DNA from: Galbula dea
Taxonomy: Eukaryota > Chordata > Aves > Piciformes > Galbulidae
Assembly (NCBI GenBank): GCA_013399015.1
Contig: VWZX01001038.1
Span: 100-64,099 of the forward strand
Direction: 5' to 3'
Length of the DNA stretch: 64,000 nt
This document shows positions 36,801 to 47,800 of the stretch, one piece after another (position 1 is the first letter of the stretch; every line of letters begins with the position of its first letter). The notes beneath the pieces were generated by a model. The model worked only from the letters and a program-made list of their open reading frames with translations. It made no database searches and was not told where the DNA came from. Made by a program: the position numbers and the translations under genes.

Positions 36801-39183
36801 AACTCATTTTGTAGCTATGGATTGTATTCAAGTTACTGATCTGCCACATACAAGGCATCACCACGAGTAACAGTAGGGGGGGGAAAAAAAAAAACCCAAC
36901 CCAAACATTTACCAACAAACCGAATCAACTAATGCAGCTGAAACCCAAAGCATCTCAATTTTGAGGGGACTGTGACTTAATGCCAAGACCTTCAGTGCTT
37001 TTTAACAAGGAGAAAGACTGATCCCTCCATGATCAGAAAAGAATGAGAGGACTGTAAGTGAAGGAAAGTTAAATTGTTGGAAGTATTGCATCATAAAGGT
37101 TCTCCGCAAACATCCGTCTACCTAGGCTAAATAGGAACTAACACTTTCACCTGCAAATGAAGGCAAGAGTGCAAAACTCCAAAGAAAGGCTGTTAAAGAC
37201 AAATATAATTCTGCTCTGTAGGCCTACAGCCTACATTTTGCCACGGTAGCTTCCTTGCTAACTCAAGACTCTTTGACCTAGAGACTGGGAAGCAACTAAC
37301 CTGGAATACACGAATATAATTATTAATTTTGGCTCAAAAATCCAAACAAAACTGTGCTGGCTTTGAAGTTAAAGCTGTTGATAACACAATGTTCCTTAAC
37401 AGAGGTTGAGTCAATTCTTTCAGTTCTTAGAAGGCTGTTGTGAGAGCAGCCAGAAGCCCTAAATCAGCCTCAGACCCCTTTGTGCTGGGCGCTGCAGGAA
37501 TCACTTCGGACACAACTCAGAATCTCAGCTCCACCAGTAGCTCCTTAGGAGGGACCTTCCCTACCCAATCCCCCCAAAGCAGCCGTTGTCTTTCCAGCAC
37601 AGACTTGGCTGTAGGAGCTGAAGGCCTATGGAAATCTAGGTTTTGTTAGTAATACTGTCTTCTGGATTTGAAATAAGAGAAGACCCCGAATTATTGTGCT
37701 CGCTTTTAGAATTCCCTTTGAGTGTTTTCCTAAGCAATCACATGAAACCCAATGATAGCTACTCTTAACACTAAACCACAAAGAAATCAAAGTGTTAAAT
37801 CCTTGTAACAGATCATACATCTCATCAGCTGTAGGCCATGGAAGCTGCAGGTAGATCTACTGCTCTACATACACTGGGAGAGTAATCCCAAATCCACTAT
37901 AGGTTTTCACATACAAACAAAAGTAGATCACTGGCATCTCAGGTTGAGAAGAAGCATTGCCATGAAGAGAAATATAAAAGTGTCCTTTACTCCTGGATAG
38001 TCTTTTGCTGTCCAACTCTTGCCTGTAGTAAACTAACTAAAAGGAGAGCCACATGCTTAAAGAATGGGGTTTTATATACCTGCATCTGCTGATTTTGACA
38101 ATGATAATCCTGTGTTTTCCACGTGTTTAAAACCAAAGTAACCTTGTTTGCACAAGTTAACAGAAAACTCATAGCAAACTACTAGAAAGAACTACAGCTG
38201 CCATTGCTACCTTCAATTATTCTTCACAACAGTGTTAGGTATCAGCTCAGCCATATTTTTCTCTCATTCCTTCCACTCCATCAAATTATGGCTTGCTCAA
38301 ACTCTTTCCAGTTGGATCACAAAATTGCTGCTTCGCACAAGACACGTACGTACAAATTAGAAATGGGAGATCCCAAAGCACTTCAGGAGAGCTCTTTCTT
38401 GTGGGTATCCTTCCAGCATGAGGGAGAGATGACACACACTCTCTGCTGACCACCATTTAACCGTGATGCCCCACTGAAACACAGACTCATGGCTTCCTTC
38501 ACGGTTCAGCATGTTCCACAGCACTTCATGAACTAAGGACTCATACCAGCTTTTTAAAACTACAGAGGACATAATTAAGCTCCAGAACCAAGCAGACAAC
38601 AACAATTTGAAACAGAAACATCTTCCTTATCTAGAGTACACTTATTTCAACCTGGCATTAATGCCCAAACTCTTACTTCTGGATCCTTACAGATCTCTAG
38701 GCTTCTTTCAGTATTTCCCTGAGTTATGCATGTAGTTTGCCCCTTTACATTTTAATCAATTTTTGACATGGAACTTTACTTTTAATCAGTGGGGGAGGGG
38801 AGAGAATAAAAGGTCAGATCAGCCAACCAGTAGTACCTGATCTACCAACCAACACCACCCTACACGTAGATGGAGACATTTGGCCTTCCCAGCCGAAGGC
38901 CATGGAAAAACAGATCACGACATATATATTTGAGCAAACCACTGACCAAATATAGCCAAGCAGCACCGATAACCACGTCCTGCCATCAAACAACGCCACA
39001 CCGATCCTGATCTCCCAAACACTGACGTTCCTCAGGAGTCCAGTTCTTGGACAATCCCTGGAAGTTCAGCTCTCCAACGGGGTCTTTGTACAACCAAGGC
39101 CTTCTCCACCACAGAGCTTTAGCGAACTCCAGTAACGGCCTGAAACCACCGCAGAGAGCCCAACCGGGGCGGAGGGAGCGGGG
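33847..39183. other. CR1-free stretch leading to the GC-rich promoter
   Basis: About 5.3 kb without recognisable CR1, exons or RNA genes. It contains ATATATAT tracts near 34388-34396 and 34530-34565 and G-run/A-run/CCC low complexity at 36876-36906. GC content rises from about 39120 towards the gap. A minus-strand first exon of MBD5 could lie at the right end or within the gap; no clear donor was identified. Confidence 0.35.
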
Positions 39184-40045
39184 NNNNNNNNNNNNNNNNN
39201 NNNNNNNNNNNNNNNNNNNNNNNNNNNNNNNNNNNNNNNNNNNNNNNNNNNNNNNNNNNNNNNNNNNNNNNNNNNNNNNNNNNNNNNNNNNNNNNNNNNN
39301 NNNNNNNNNNNNNNNNNNNNNNNNNNNNNNNNNNNNNNNNNNNNNNNNNNNNNNNNNNNNNNNNNNNNNNNNNNNNNNNNNNNNNNNNNNNNNNNNNNNN
39401 NNNNNNNNNNNNNNNNNNNNNNNNNNNNNNNNNNNNNNNNNNNNNNNNNNNNNNNNNNNNNNNNNNNNNNNNNNNNNNNNNNNNNNNNNNNNNNNNNNNN
39501 NNNNNNNNNNNNNNNNNNNNNNNNNNNNNNNNNNNNNNNNNNNNNNNNNNNNNNNNNNNNNNNNNNNNNNNNNNNNNNNNNNNNNNNNNNNNNNNNNNNN
39601 NNNNNNNNNNNNNNNNNNNNNNNNNNNNNNNNNNNNNNNNNNNNNNNNNNNNNNNNNNNNNNNNNNNNNNNNNNNNNNNNNNNNNNNNNNNNNNNNNNNN
39701 NNNNNNNNNNNNNNNNNNNNNNNNNNNNNNNNNNNNNNNNNNNNNNNNNNNNNNNNNNNNNNNNNNNNNNNNNNNNNNNNNNNNNNNNNNNNNNNNNNNN
39801 NNNNNNNNNNNNNNNNNNNNNNNNNNNNNNNNNNNNNNNNNNNNNNNNNNNNNNNNNNNNNNNNNNNNNNNNNNNNNNNNNNNNNNNNNNNNNNNNNNNN
39901 NNNNNNNNNNNNNNNNNNNNNNNNNNNNNNNNNNNNNNNNNNNNNNNNNNNNNNNNNNNNNNNNNNNNNNNNNNNNNNNNNNNNNNNNNNNNNNNNNNNN
40001 NNNNNNNNNNNNNNNNNNNNNNNNNNNNNNNNNNNNNNNNNNNNN
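39184..40045. other. Assembly gap (862 N) in the CpG island
   Basis: Unknown bases flanked on the left by gggcggagggagcgggg and on the right by a run of eight G. GC-rich promoters commonly drop out of draft bird assemblies. Open frames drawn through the Ns are meaningless. Confidence 0.98.
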
Positions 40046-40139
40046 GGGGGGGGAGGAAGGCGGGAAGGCGTGGTCACGTGAGAGGGCGGGGCGCGAGGGC
40101 TGCCGGGAGCGCGCGCACGCCGGGAGGCTGCAGCCTCAG
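40046..40139 (+). promoter_or_regulatory. ORC4: ORC4 proximal promoter and probable noncoding exon 1
   Basis: The sequence is GC-rich with many CpGs. It has an E-box palindrome TCACGTGA (40074-40081, the USF/MYC-type CACGTG core) and a GC box GGGCGGGGC (40084-40092). It ends in CAG followed by gtgagg at 40140, a strong splice donor. I infer that a 5' UTR exon of ORC4 ends at 40139 and is joined to the exon carrying the start codon. The transcription start cannot be placed because of the gap just upstream. In mammals ORC4 and MBD5 are head-to-head, so this region probably also drives MBD5 on the other strand. Confidence 0.55.
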
Positions 40140-40177
40140 GTGAGGGAACAGCGGCAGGGAGAGAGGCTGTTCGCCAG

Positions 40178-40330
40178 CTCGACCGGGAGCCCCGCCTCGA
40201 CCGGGAGCCCCGCCTCGACCGGGAGCCCCGCCTCGATCGGAGCCCCGCCTCGACCGGGAGTCCGCCTCGACCGGTACCCCGCCTCGATCGGGACCCCGCC
40301 TCAGCCGGTCTCCGCCTTGACTGGGCCCCC
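40178..40330. repeat. GC-rich minisatellite, 9 units of 15-18 bp
   Basis: Nine head-to-tail copies of a CTCGACCGGGAGCCCCGC-like unit. Units 1-3 (40178-40231) are identical 18-mers, units 4-7 are 17 bp, and units 8 and 9 are 16 and 15 bp and more diverged. The array sits about 40 bases inside the inferred first ORC4 intron. Open frames through it give Ser-Pro-Ala or Gly-Arg repeats that I regard as noncoding. Confidence 0.9.
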
Positions 40331-40473
40331 TACGTGCAGACGGTTCTGGGAAAGAGAGGATGCTTTTCTCCCGCCCATTCATCCAGGGGTTCGGCTTGCG
40401 ACCGGGGCTTCTGCCCCACCGGGAGATCTCCGGAGGTCGCTGCCGCACGTCTTTGCGGTGCGGGGATGTGAGG

Positions 40474-40490
40474 AGGTAGCGATGCTACCT
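40474..40490. repeat. Perfect short inverted repeat in CpG island
   Basis: AGGTAGC and GCTACCT are exact reverse complements around a 3-base loop. A second pair, CCGCAC (40443-40448) and GTGCGG (40458-40463), lies just upstream. Short palindromes are common in GC-rich islands, so the role is uncertain. Confidence 0.4.
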
Positions 40491-40693
40491 TCAGGGAGTC
40501 CACGAGGCGCTCGGAGGGGCCGGGCCGGCAGTGTGCGTGGAGGTGATCGGTTGGAAGTGGGAGCTGTGGGCGGTACTGGGTGTCTGAGGGGTGATTTACC
40601 GAGGGTTGGATAAAAAAACGGGGCTGGGCTGGCTGCTCGTCCCGTAAGGTTGTTGATGTTCTTTGTTTGTTGCTGATCTTTTTAGCAGGGACT

Positions 40694-40940
40694 GTTGTGA
40701 CAGGGCGAGGGGTAGTGGCTTTAAACTGAAAGAGGAGAGATTCAGAGTAGACAGAAGGAAGAAATTTTTTATGCTGAGGGTTGCCCCGAGAGGTGGGAGA
40801 TGTCCCATCCCTGAAACCACCCCAGGCCAGGTTGTTTGGGGCTCTGAGTAACGTGATCTTGTTGCAGATGTCCTTGCTGACTGCAGAGGGGTTGGACTAG
40901 ATGGCCTTGGAAGGTCCCTTCCATTCCAAACCAGTCAGTG
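40694..40940 (+). mobile_element. CR1 LINE 3' end, sense, in ORC4 intron 1
   Basis: Eroded sense CR1 (gtagtggctttaaactgaaagagg, gtagacagaaggaagaaatttttt). It ends with gggttggactagatggcc, then ttggaaggtcccttcc. It belongs to a different subfamily from 10935-11475 and has lost the octamer tail. Confidence 0.85.
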
Positions 40941-41127
40941 AGCGCTCCTGTTCAAACGATGTAGTGGCCTCAAGGCTTTGTGTTTTCATGCCTTGCACTC
41001 CTTTGCATCTGCTTCCATAGCAACTGCTTTATTGAAGTATTTTTTAGCAGCCGGTCCCTGTCCTTTGCAGGCATAGCTGCCGTGCCAGGGGTCTGAGTGA
41101 TGGTTGCCTTACAACGAACGGAGAAGG

Positions 41128-41224
41128 ATGTGACCTGGTCTAGGGAATCCTGCTGTGGCAGGTGGGTTGGACTAGATGATCTTTCAAGGTCCCTTCCAAC
41201 TCCTAACATTCTTTGATTCTGTGA
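41128..41224 (+). mobile_element. CR1 3'-terminal fragment, sense, in ORC4 intron 1
   Basis: Terminal block gtgacctggtctagggaatc, then gggttggactagatgatc and tttcaaggtcccttccaac, ending in ttctttgattctgtga with octamer remnants. A single unknown base (N) lies downstream at 41265. Confidence 0.88.
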
Positions 41225-41797
41225 AAGAACACCACTGATATTTTACAATCCTGCTTAGCCAAAANCAGTCATGCTAAAATAAGCATCAGTTGTTGTAGAG
41301 CAAGTCTTGGAAGGTTTCTGTTAGCACAAAGGAGAATTGTTTTTTTACTCATGCTGCTTATCTAGAGAGGCACTGCAGTTATCCTTATAAGCTGCACCAG
41401 TGTAAACATGGACAGCCAGTAGTTCCTTAAAAAACTTAATTGTCATGACTGTGCCTGTAGCTCATTCCAGCTCCAGAAATGTAAATGCATTGCTTCAAAC
41501 TATCTTAAATGCAACTAAAATGAGAGCAGTTGCATGTAAACGTGGATTCCATCTCATCAGAAATGAGCTCAAAATGCTTCAGTTATCTTTTGGGGTTTTT
41601 ACCAAGTAAGGAGAACTTCTACGTCTTTATCAGTTAAGAAATGATGCTCATTACAACCTCAGCTCTTAGAAATGAGCAACCCTCTTGTGTTTGCTATATG
41701 AAATTGAGTTTACTAACCTCCAGGTACCGTTTCTGACTTAGTGCTTTGGCAGTAAAGTAACTTGGGGTAACTTTTCCATTCTCTGTCCTATTTAAAG

Positions 41798-41815
41798 ATG
41801 ACACTTCCGCCATGA
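41798..41815 (+). promoter_or_regulatory. Five-codon uORF overlapping the ORC4 start codon
   Basis: If the acceptor at 41796-41797 (tttaaag) is used, the exon begins with ATG. That ATG opens a five-codon frame (Met-Thr-Leu-Pro-Pro) whose TGA overlaps the ORC4 ATG as ATGA. Such overlaps can allow termination-reinitiation or reduce initiation at the main start. It depends on the acceptor call. Confidence 0.45.
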
Positions 41816-41868
41816 GCAAGCGTAAGGCGAAGGAGAGCAGTGGAACCAGTGCAGAATGCATTTCACAG
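41812..41868 (+). CDS. ORC4: ORC4 coding exon 1 (residues 1-19)
   Basis: Encodes MSKRKAKESSGTSAECISQ and ends at CAG followed by gttagt, phase 0. The basic, Ser-rich N-terminus is typical of ORC4. The exon probably begins at 41798, after a pyrimidine-rich tract. Confidence 0.9.
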
Positions 41869-44800
41869 GTTAGTAACATCATCAGTAGCTGACCTTGGTT
41901 TTAAACTGTGAAGGTTTTTCCATTCTCTGCCATTCCTGTCATTCTGCAGGTTTTCACTAGACCTGTTTGAAAGGCACTCACAGGGATTTGGTGTAATTCC
42001 TAGGGCTGTAAATGGGGTTTGTATGTATTTCAGCTTCTCACCTAAAGTTTGCTTGCTTGAGGTGTTAGAATCTACTTTTTGGAGTCTTAATAAGCTTAAT
42101 TTTATTAATTAATTTATTTATTAATAAGAGTGGTGAAGGATGGTCTTGCCCTTTCACAGCCATTTGTGGCAACAGATTTGCATAAATCTATTTTTGTCTA
42201 ATCAGATGCTTTGTAAATGTTTTCTCTTGCCTATACCATAAGTTAAAACTACGAATTAGGTGAACTGATTTTGGTGACAAGTATCATAGTATTATCTGAG
42301 GTGGAAGGGACCCAATAGGGTCATTGAGTCCAGCTCATAAACCCATGGAGGACACCCCAAGAATCACACCATGGGCCTGACAGCGTTAGCTAGACGCTTC
42401 TTAAACTCCATCAGGCTTGGTGCTGAGACAACTGCCCTGGGGAGGCTGTTCCAGATCCCAGCCACCCTCTGAGTAGAGAACCTTTTCCTAATCTCCAGCC
42501 TGAACCTCCCCTGACTCAATTTCATCCTATGTCCCCTAGTCCTATTGCTGTCCACCAGATTAAAAAGATTGGTCCTTGCCTCTCTACTGTCCCCTATGAG
42601 GATATTAAAGACAGCTATGAGGCCTCCTCTCAAGCATAACATCCCTTTAGGGGTGAAGGAAAGAAACTCTAGCAGAAAGCACTAAATACGCATGTCTATC
42701 ACTAACTTTACTTCTACAACAATCTGTTTCAATATCCTGCCTACTGCAACTCTGTTCTTACTTTCAAGACCCAGTATCATTGATGACATTTAAGCTTATG
42801 TGTTCTAGTAGCTGTAACACCCCAGAGATGTGCCTATTTTCCTCTTGTTTTAGTGCAGTCATTGCATTGTTGGTCCATTCTGGTGTTTGAAGTACCTGTG
42901 TTGTACCTGTAGGTGCAAAAGGTTTTACGTGAAAGATTCTGTTGCCATCATGCTACTGGAGAACTGTTTGGGATGGAACATCAGTACAGGTGAGAGAGCA
43001 GAATCAAACACTGAGTAATTTCTACTTTAAGCACAGTAGAAAAATAATCAGGTGAAGTCAGAATTTTCTGCTACCTCTGTTTATCTAGATTATACAGCCT
43101 TAAATGACTTGCAGCACAATGCATCAAAAACCTGTTTGCCTTAGATTTTAAGAGCTTTAATACAACTGTTGCTGTTTTGTCAAGCTCTTGAGTTTTGGAT
43201 TTCTTGTCCTTGTTTCAGGTCTGTAATGCCTGAAACACATTTTTGAGCCTGAAAGATACTTTTAGTGTATATTGTAAGACTATGTTTAGTGACCTGACCA
43301 GGCAAAAAGTTAACATCTCATGTGGTGAATCTTTGTTTCTACTTAGATTTTCTTCTGTTTATTGGTAGCTATGTCAAAGGTAAACCATAAAGCTTGGGTG
43401 CCAACATCATGTTTCTTGAAGTAGGGATCCACCTTTAAAACAAAGCTGCTTCGTGGGGTCATCCAGATGTGGAGGTTAGAGTTGGGAAGAAGGGGCCTAT
43501 TGTGACAATGAAACTCTCCTAAGACTAATCTTTTTACAGCTGCAGGACAAATTCTGAACATACCAAACATGTATCTAAAGAATTTGTTTTAAATGATCCA
43601 TTTTTTGCCAAGAGTAACTTTGTGCAAGTTGAATTAACCTGATGTTAAGCTTTATTTTCCTTTCCCTTACAGGGTGGAAGAGAATATTTCTGCTATTAAT
43701 GAAGTGTAGTGTTATATACATGCAGAGCTCACAGTCATGATTGTTGTGGTGGTGGGAAAGCACATTGCTGTGATTTTAATAGTCTACAAAACAAGCCTCT
43801 CCTCTGCTTCTTGGAGTTCTGAAAGCCAGTTTTCAGACTGTTTTCTATTCAATATGCCACTGATGGTGAATTACACTGGAGGAAAAACACAGTCAACTCC
43901 CCAGCTTTTACTTTTCCTTTCCCAAGATGTATTAGGGCTCTTGGCTATAATTAGCTTTCCAATAGTGAACAAAACCAAATGCATTTTGGAACAGCTGCAG
44001 CTGTTCTATGATGATTCTCTCACTCCTTCAGAAGCAATTGCATGAAGTCAATATTCTGACTTTAAAAAAAAGAAAAAGGCATAGGAAATGTATGCATTTG
44101 TAAACATTTGGGATTTGGAAGTGGTAGCAGTTTTTATAGGCACTGTAAATGTGGTACTAGGTGATAAGTCTATCTGAAGATAACGTAGAGTTGTTCTTTC
44201 TTCCTTCTTTGGAGCGTGAATGGAATATGAACTTGAAGTTCAGTATTGCTGTTACCATCACAAGCTTTGAATGTCTCAGTTTAGCATACAATCAGTTTTA
44301 TCAAGATTATCTAAATGAATATATTCCACTAGATTATTCACTTTTACCTGCGTCAAGGTTTTCCTTCACTATGTTTCTTCCTTTTTGGGAGCTATAGTGG
44401 TATCACAGAAAGCAATTTTTTTTTTGCTTTGAAGAAAGGAATAATTATTTACCTCTCTCCTTTCATGGTGAGGATCTGTAGAACTTTATGAATTGGTGAT
44501 ACTCTCAACTTTTGCATGTTTTCCTATCTTAAAGTGTTTTAAGAGATCTGATCACTCAGCCTTTTGTACGTCACTGTGTTACTTCTTGCATGCCCCGAGT
44601 GGTGGCTCTGAGAGCAAATGTCTCCAAGTTCTCTCTTCTGTTGTACAGATCCTTTGACTTTTCCATAGGTTCAGTGAATGTTGTCTGGTTTGAAGTTGTT
44701 AACCTGTTGCTGTTGTCACCACAGAAATCTGCTGGAACTGCTACAACGAACGACAGCTCATGGAGAAAGTAACTCTGCCCTCATTATTGGACCCCGAGGA

Positions 44801-47800
44801 TCTGGAAAGACTGCGGTGAGAACGTGTAGTACAAGTCTATACCAGGTCAAATTAAGCATAGAATCATGGATTCATTCAAGTTGGGAAAGATCTCTCAGAT
44901 CATTGAGTGCAGCCATTAACCTGACACTGCCCAGTGTCCCCCAGCACAACATCTGCAAGTTTTTGAACCCCTCCAGGGATGGTGACTCCACCATTGCCAT
45001 GGGCAGCCTGGGCCAACGCCTAACCACTCCTTCAGTGAAGAAATTGTTTCTTCCCCAAAAGGGTTCTCAAGCCCTGGTGTAGGCTGCCCAGAGCAATGGT
45101 GGAGACACCATCCCTGGAGGGATGGGAAAGACTTGGAGATGTGGTCTTAGAGGTGGCTTGGCAGTGTTAGGTTAACTGTTGGACTGGATGATCGTAGATT
45201 CTATGATGCTGTGACTAAAATACTGGGATTATTTTTCTGTTTCTTTCCTTAATAATTGAGCAGAATGAACAAATGTAATTGCTGCAGTCATGATAGTGAA
45301 TGCAAAGTTATCATTTTGGTGTTTTAGTCTTGGGAATACTTGATGAAACTGCACCTAGTGTTCCCTGTCTGATAATATCCATTTGTACGCTTTTCTTTCT
45401 GTTACTACTTTGATCATCATGTAAAGACATTACTTTTTCTTTTCCCCTAGTTAATAAATCAAGCCTTAAAAGACCTCAAGGAAATAAAACAAGCTAGTGA
45501 GAACCTATTGGAAGTTCATCTAAATGGCAAGTAACAATTATTATGTTATGTTCAGCTGCTATATATTGTATGTACAGAACAAACAGTTTGGCTTCAGCAG
45601 TTGTAATCTGGCCTTGATGATGGACACGTTTGTCTGTGAGCTCCAGAATTCCTTTAGTCTTTTGCATCTCTCTACATAAAAAGAACTTTTGTGTGTTTAG
45701 TGAACTCTCAAAATGTTAAAAATCAGTTCAGTTGTGAACTCTTTGTTTTAAATAATTTTTCATTACATGTGGAAAATTAACTGTCTAGCCTTAATTTAGG
45801 AAAAGGCATTGCTTTGTAAGGGTGGAAGTGGAGAGAAGCTTCTGGATAAGCTTCTAGTGGCTGTGGATATGGTCTTGTGGAGTGAAAGAGAACTGCCAGC
45901 TCTTCATGAAAAATCATTTTCTTTCAGGGCTTCTGCAGACTAATGATAAAGTGGCCCTGAAGGAGATCACCAGACAGTTGCAGCTAGAAAATGTGGTGGG
46001 GGATAAAGTTTTTGTAAGTATCAATTTTCTGACGCTCTTCACTTACCTCCCTCAGAAATCCTCAGCTGGAAAACTAGCTTTATAGAATGCAGCTTGTTGA
46101 GACTGAAGGGGCTATGAGAGTTGATTATCAAAACTGTGATGGCCTAGCTCAGGCTTCTCCAATCTTTCTCTTTTAAAATATTTGATAATTGATGGCAGCA
46201 GTGAACTGTAGCAGCATTTCCCTGTGAGGACCTTGGTTTGCAAACACTTCAGACATGCCAGCAAATACTTGTGTTCTACCCCAGTGCTGAATGTCACTTT
46301 TCCAGTTGAGCAATATTACTGCATCCTGGTACTTTGTTTTCAGAAACATCAGCTGTGTCTTTCAAGAGGAGGAAGGAAATGTAGATGGAAAGTTTCTTAA
46401 CACTTACTTCAAACCTCTAAATCATAGAATCAGTTAGGTTGGAAAAGACCTTTAAGGTCATCAAGTTCAACTATTAACCCAACACTGCCAAGTCACTACT
46501 AAGCCATGCCCCTCAGCACCACATCTCCATGGTTTTTGAACACTTCCAGGAATGGTGACACCTGTGCCAATGCCTAACCACTTTCAGTGAAGAAATTGTT
46601 CCTCATTTACATTAGTAGTCAAGTCAATAATAACTGAAGTGCTTCAGATTAAATTTCACTCACTGGAGTATGAAATAACTTGGGCTAGGGATGTGAACCA
46701 CCCTGCTTGTTGCCTGTTATTCAGTGAGTGTTCTTGAGAGGCCATCTCCTGGTACAAGAGAAGGTCCTGGCCATCATCTCCTCCTTTGCTCCCAGACAGG
46801 GCCTTTGAGATTGGCAGAGTGCACATAGGTACCCTATGTAATAACTGTAACACCAATCTCAGTGGCTAAAGCAGAGTTATGAGAGGGGAGATGAGCTTAA
46901 TTTTCATCAGTTGCATTTGGAAAGCTAAAGAGACAAGACAATTATTCCTTTAGTTAGCAGAAACCAGAGAGCTAGGTTAGAGGTAGTGTGGAATACAAGA
47001 TGAAGTTTAGATTGGAGTTTTTAGGCTTTGTTATCTTTTGGAAATGTTGCCTAGGCTGTGCTTTGGTTTCTCATTTATCCTAAATGATCTGAGATACAGA
47101 GAATGGAAAAACCATTTCGGGTGGAGAGCTAAAATTTCTCCAAATACAGCTGCAGTGATAAAAAGACCATAGCAAGTATTTCATTTCAGCCTAGCCATCT
47201 GAATGAGTTCCCTTTTCAACAGAAAGCTAGAACAATCTTTCAGCATCCACAGTTCCACTACCAAAAATGCTGGAGGCAAAACTAGACTTAAATGTCCTTA
47301 TTTCCCCTCTACTTTTCCCCATGAAGTTATTGTGGAGTGCTACTTCCACCTCTTAGCTATCCAATTCCTTTAGTTGCATGTAAGCATGGAAACATCCTGA
47401 TTTGCAGGAAAGTCTTCTGTCCATGGAAACTCTTCCTTTCTTAGCTTTTACAACTCCTCTTCAGAGATTAATTGATAGGGCTTGTGGTCTTCAGTTGTAG
47501 TCATTTCCCATCTCACAACTTGTGTGCTTCAGAGTCTGTAAATGCGTGTGTTGACTGAGGCAGGATGGGCACAGCAATTCTTTGTTTTCTGTCAGGAAGC
47601 TTTGATGCTTTCATCTACCTAATAAGGCTGCAAATTAAAAAGCTGCATGCAGCTCATTCTCAGTAGAATACTTTAGGTGGCAGGTTTGGCATGTGTGTAG
47701 ATGGAAAATAAGGATGCTAAAGATAGGATCATAGAAAGGTTAGAGTTGGAAGGGACCTTTAGAGGTCATCTAGTCCAAGCTCCCAGCTGTGAGCAGGGAC

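Noticed and set aside
38986..40081. Open frames of more than 340 codons on both strands
   Set aside because: They run through 862 unknown bases, so their length is an artefact of the assembly gap.
40140..40613. 157-codon plus-strand frame and 124-codon minus-strand frame with Ser-Pro-Ala or Gly-Arg repeats
   Set aside because: They are produced by the GC-rich minisatellite and CpG island, which lack stop codons. Codon content follows the tandem unit, and the region is inferred to be ORC4 intron 1.
45529..45532. Alternative GT donor at AAgtaa just after the GC donor of ORC4 exon 4
   Set aside because: Using it adds four bases and shifts the frame, destroying the conserved HLNGLLQ sequence across the junction.
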